Positions 61,174 to 64,000 of a stretch of 64,000 bases of DNA are shown here, one piece after another. The stretch's first letter is position 1; each line of letters begins with the position of its first letter. The notes beneath the pieces are model-generated. The model searched no databases and was not told the origin of the DNA. It saw only the letters and a program-made list of their open reading frames with translations. Made by a program: the position numbers and the translations under genes. The stretch comes from an uncultured Planctomycetota bacterium (lineage in GTDB: Bacteria; Planctomycetota; Phycisphaerae; SM23-33), in the NCBI GenBank assembly GCA_903892515.1, contig CAITIS010000075.1:1-64000 (forward strand), given 5' to 3'.

Positions 61174-63054
61174 TTACGGCAGCTTGGGCGGCAGCGTGCA
61201 CTGAACGGCCACGTTGGTCGCGAAGGCCGCCAGATTGGTGTATGTGGCCGTCCATGTGGTGTACATCACGCCGACGACGCCGAAACTGCCGTCGGGATTG
61301 GTTATGGTCTGTGCGGCCGTCAGCGGGGCCGTGACGCTCGATGGGCTATCGCCGCTCAAGGAAAGGATCTGCTTGCACGGCACCGGCTGCTGGGTCTTGT
61401 CGGTTCCAACATTGGAGTTGCCCGAGAACCACTTCTGGCTGTTGACGCTGTCGGCGTTCCAATTGACGACCATGACGTCAGGGCTCAGGCCCTTCCAGGA
61501 GTTTTGCCAGGGGCCGTCGCCCTTGACCATGTAGTACTTTCCAGTCGTGGGGGCATTTTGGTACTTGTCGAACATGTCCGACCAGACGAACAGCAGCGGC
61601 AGGCGGAAGCCGTTGCCCGGCGTGCTCGGTGTGACCGCCTTGCGGAGAATGGACGTGCTGCGCCGGAGGTTGTCGGCCAGCAGTTGGCCCTGCGTCTTGC
61701 CCGAACGCATGCAACTGTCATCCCAGCCGCCAAAGCGGATCTCGTCGTGGGCCATCATGTACCCTTCAGGCCCGATGTCCGTGCTGATGTTCTTGGCAGT
61801 CTTGGCGAAGATGTCCAGCAAGGACGGCTCATTCAGGCAAACCGTGCACTGGCCGCCGTCGAGCACCATCATGTGGTGGTAGCTGACTTTTACAAGGTCG
61901 CCGTTATGGAGCTTGCATGTCATGATGGTCGTAGGCACCGTCACCAGCTGCGGCGGGTAGTAGACCGCCTCGGCGCTGGGGTAGAACGAACCGACGTCAC
62001 CGTAGCCGATCTGGCTGTAGTCCCTGACCTCTTTGTAAATGGTCTTGCCGTCCATGCTGGTGACCTTCGGCATCATGCCCGGGCGCCGGATCGGCCGGGA
62101 GAACCCGACCGGCTCGACCGTCAAATCGTCCACCCACAGGATGTTGTTGACGCCGCCAGAACCGCCGTAAGACACGCCGATGTAGAAATTGACCGCGGTG
62201 CTGTCAAGCGTATTGAACGTAAGGTCGTACTGCGTCCAGCCCTGATCCGCAGCGATTCCCTGGCCGTTGCTGTAGGAAACCACGGCCGAAGGCTGGAGCA
62301 TCTGGCCGGTTGTGGCGCTGGTGACGTCGCAGGAGAAGCTGTTGGCGAAGGTGCAGCTGGACGTCTTGACCCAGAACTTCACATGGTAGCCTCGGTACGG
62401 CTGAAGGTTGTTGAAGACGCGCAGGAGGCGGCACCGGCCGTTGTTCCAGTTCACGTTGCAGATCTTCAGGCACTTGCCCGTGCCGTCTCGGCCGGGGGTA
62501 TCAAGAAAGCCCATCGCGCCCCAACCGTCCATCACGCTCCAACCGGCTGGCCGGCCTGGCAGACTGCCCGCGTCGGCGTTGAAGTCGCTGACGAAGCTGG
62601 TGGCCAGATCGCCGTTAGTCGGGTCGTCCACGGGAAGCAGTTGGCCGTTTTGAACGGACATCGGCACGTCGTGGACGGGGAAGCCCTCGTCCAAGTTGCG
62701 ATTGCACCCGTACAAGATGCTGCCGGAATAGCCGACGCCGGCAAACGTGGTGGTGTACGTCATCTTCTTCGCCAAGGCCGCGGCGTGCAGCCGGGTGGCG
62801 TTGGACAGGAACGTCTGCTTGGTGTACGAATCATTCGTGTACCAATCGTACCGCCAGTCATCACACACGATGCCGTTGTAGCCCAACGGGGCGGCCTGGT
62901 TGATAATGCTGATGCCGGCGTCAGTGGTAGCGGTATCCAGGTTGTTGCCTCGCCAGTACACCAGCATGTGCTGAAGCGGAATCGTGGCCCAGGCCGCGGA
63001 TGACAATGATAATAGTGACACCAGAATCAGCCCGGAAATGACGGTGCGCTTCAT
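61174..63054 (-). CDS. Exported glycosidase-like protein, paralogue 1
   Basis: A 626-residue secreted protein starting at ATG 63054 after AGGAG, with a signal peptide (SGLILVSLLSLSSAAWA). Residues ~25-110 open a barrel-like domain (GYNGIVCDDWRYDWY). Residues ~150-310 look like an inserted galactose-binding-like jelly roll (GYHVKFWVKTSS, LWVDDLTVEP). The barrel resumes with YHHMMVLDGGQ and the acidic motif HDE at 436-438 (MMAHDEIRFGGWDDSC), reminiscent of retaining glycosidases. I cannot assign a GH family. A tandem paralogue lies upstream. Confidence 0.75.
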   Translation of the reverse strand: MKRTVISGLILVSLLSLSSAAWATIPLQHMLVYWRGNNLDTATTDAGISIINQAAPLGYNGIVCDDWRYDWYTNDSYTKQTFLSNATRLHAAALAKKMTYTTTFAGVGYSGSILYGCNRNLDEGFPVHDVPMSVQNGQLLPVDDPTNGDLATSFVSDFNADAGSLPGRPAGWSVMDGWGAMGFLDTPGRDGTGKCLKICNVNWNNGRCRLLRVFNNLQPYRGYHVKFWVKTSSCTFANSFSCDVTSATTGQMLQPSAVVSYSNGQGIAADQGWTQYDLTFNTLDSTAVNFYIGVSYGGSGGVNNILWVDDLTVEPVGFSRPIRRPGMMPKVTSMDGKTIYKEVRDYSQIGYGDVGSFYPSAEAVYYPPQLVTVPTTIMTCKLHNGDLVKVSYHHMMVLDGGQCTVCLNEPSLLDIFAKTAKNISTDIGPEGYMMAHDEIRFGGWDDSCMRSGKTQGQLLADNLRRSTSILRKAVTPSTPGNGFRLPLLFVWSDMFDKYQNAPTTGKYYMVKGDGPWQNSWKGLSPDVMVVNWNADSVNSQKWFSGNSNVGTDKTQQPVPCKQILSLSGDSPSSVTAPLTAAQTITNPDGSFGVVGVMYTTWTATYTNLAAFATNVAVQCTLPPKLP

Positions 63055-63163
63055 GACAGCTCCTTTGGTCTGGCTCGACAGAGTTGTGCTACTCCTACTC
63101 ATATCATACCATCAATTCCCGCTTTGGCAAACCTGCCTTCTTGCCGCCGATGCCGCCTTTTAC

Positions 63164-63195
63164 AAAAGAAAGCGGCGGCCACTATCGGCCGCCGC
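63164..63195 (-). terminator. Intrinsic terminator of the exported paralogue 2
   Basis: On the minus strand GCGGCGGCC (63195-63187) and GGCCGCCGC (63180-63172) form a perfect 9-bp stem with a 6-base loop followed by TTTCTTTT. It is nearly identical to the terminator of paralogue 1, so gene plus terminator were duplicated together. Confidence 0.88.
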
Positions 63196-63221
63196 GAGAA
63201 CGCATTTCGATTGTCCCAGCC

Positions 63222-64000
63222 CTACGGCAGCATGGGCGGCAGGGTGCAATACTTCTTCACCTCGGTGGCGAAGGCCGCGATGTGGGTGTAGTCACTGTTC
63301 CAGACCGTGTAGCACACGCCGATGACGCCATTGGAGCCGTCGGGGTTCTTGACGTTGACGGCCGTTGCCAGCGGGCCGTCCACGCTGCTGGGGGTGCTGC
63401 CGTCGCAGGAAAGGATCTGCTTGCAGGGCACGGGCTGCAAGGTCTTGTCGCTGCCCACGTTGGAGTTGCCCGAGAACCACTGCTGGCTGTTGGCGCTGGC
63501 CGCGTTCCAGTTCAGGATCATCAGTTCGGGCGTCAGGCCTTTCCACGAATTCTGCCACGGCCCGGTACCCTTGACCAGATAGTACGCGCCGGTCGTCTGC
63601 GCGTTGTGGTACCTGTCAAACATGTCGTTCCAGACCAGCATGACCGGGAAGTGGAAGCCGTTGCCCGGGCTGCTGGGCGGGATTTCCTTACGGACGATCG
63701 ACTGGCAGCGGCGGATGTTGTCGGCCAGGATCTGGCCAGGCGTCTTGCCTGTGAGAGCACAATCCTCGTCCCAGCCGCCTTCACGCATTTCATCGTGGCA
63801 GAAGAAATAGCCGCTCGGGTTGAGGTCGGCGTGGATCATATGCACGTCCTTGGCGATTCCGTCGTACAGCGCCGGGCTGGACATGCACGGGCACATCTGG
63901 CCCCAATCGCCGATCTCCTGCATGTGGTGATACGTGACCAGCACCTGGGTCCCGTTGGCGGTGAGTCTGCCGCCGGGCAGGGCAGTCACGACCTGAGGCG
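63222..64000 (-). CDS. Exported glycosidase-like protein, paralogue 2 (5' truncated by window)
   Basis: The C-terminal 259 residues of a protein whose start lies beyond the window; the frame is open through the edge. It aligns along its length with paralogue 1: TYHHM, HDEMREGGWDEDC, VLVWNDMFDRYHNA-type, WFSGNSNVGSDKTLQPVPC and the identical tail CTLPPMLP versus CTLPPKLP. The HDE and GGWD residues are conserved between the two, which supports a catalytic or binding role. Confidence 0.78.
   Translation of the reverse strand, partial: PQVVTALPGGRLTANGTQVLVTYHHMQEIGDWGQMCPCMSSPALYDGIAKDVHMIHADLNPSGYFFCHDEMREGGWDEDCALTGKTPGQILADNIRRCQSIVRKEIPPSSPGNGFHFPVMLVWNDMFDRYHNAQTTGAYYLVKGTGPWQNSWKGLTPELMILNWNAASANSQQWFSGNSNVGSDKTLQPVPCKQILSCDGSTPSSVDGPLATAVNVKNPDGSNGVIGVCYTVWNSDYTHIAAFATEVKKYCTLPPMLP

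Noticed and set aside
61504-63003. 499-residue open frame on the plus strand
   Set aside because: Antisense to exported paralogue 1, which has a signal peptide, ribosome site, terminator and a tandem homologue.

Overview
The window is a high-GC chromosomal segment that most likely comes from a planctomycete, probably of the Phycisphaerae. The evidence is the Planctomycetes-Verrucomicrobia (PVM) type of bacterial microcompartment locus at 48.2-58.4 kb, a PEP-CTERM sorted protein, a formylglycine sulfatase, a fused MFS/spermidine-synthase protein, and many short palindromic dispersed repeats between genes. The assignment rests on gene content only.

Layout. 0-7 kb: a SNF2 helicase, a small Cys-rich protein and a SWIM zinc-finger protein run together on the plus strand and face a large SEC-C protein. 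7.4-8.1 kb: tRNA-Arg(UCU) and a GNAT acetyltransferase. 8.1-14.3 kb (minus strand): the fatty-acid/phospholipid operon rpmF-plsX-fabH-fabD-fabG-acpP-fabF with a strong terminator. 14.5-17.1 kb (minus): ispF, cysS, ruvC. 17.6-18.9 kb: aroF (DAHP synthase) behind a promoter and a Trp-rich short ORF that looks like an attenuator leader. 19.1-25.4 kb: a sugar-phosphate isomerase-like protein, a zinc dehydrogenase, an SGNH hydrolase-sulfatase pair and a patatin lipoprotein. 25.5-29.4 kb: a hypothetical protein, serS, a radical SAM protein and a small exported protein. 29.47-29.83 kb: a gene-free interval bounded by a consensus promoter and an intrinsic terminator, which is a good candidate for a structured RNA or nusA leader. 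29.9-36.0 kb: nusA-infB-ylxP-rbfA and an HhH-GPD-like protein, followed by hisG, a 1207-residue TPR lipoprotein, a YebC/PmpR regulator, a membrane spermidine-synthase-like protein and a B12-domain protein lacking the ligand histidine. 45-47 kb: tRNA-Ala(CGC), a 10-bp-period repeat array and two nearly identical 129-bp elements around a small membrane protein.

The metabolic centrepiece is the microcompartment operon: DeoR regulator, PduL, three BMC-H and three BMC-P shell proteins, acetate kinase, CoA-acylating aldehyde dehydrogenase, class II aldolase, an RpiB-like protein and a TIM-barrel protein. By analogy with the PVM compartment described in Planctopirus limnophila, the aldolase would split L-fuculose-1-P or L-rhamnulose-1-P to lactaldehyde inside the shell. 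The dehydrogenase, PduL and the kinase would then convert it through lactyl-CoA and lactyl-phosphate to lactate plus ATP. A GH4 glycosidase, a PEP-CTERM protein and two tandem exported glycosidase-like paralogues (the second cut by the window end) follow, which fits a polysaccharide-degrading lifestyle.

The most unusual feature is the repeat landscape. Several unrelated families of palindromic or inverted low-complexity repeats sit almost exclusively between co-directional genes. They include every sizeable internal gap of the microcompartment operon downstream of pduL. In two places repeats of the same families appear to have been absorbed in frame into microcompartment genes.
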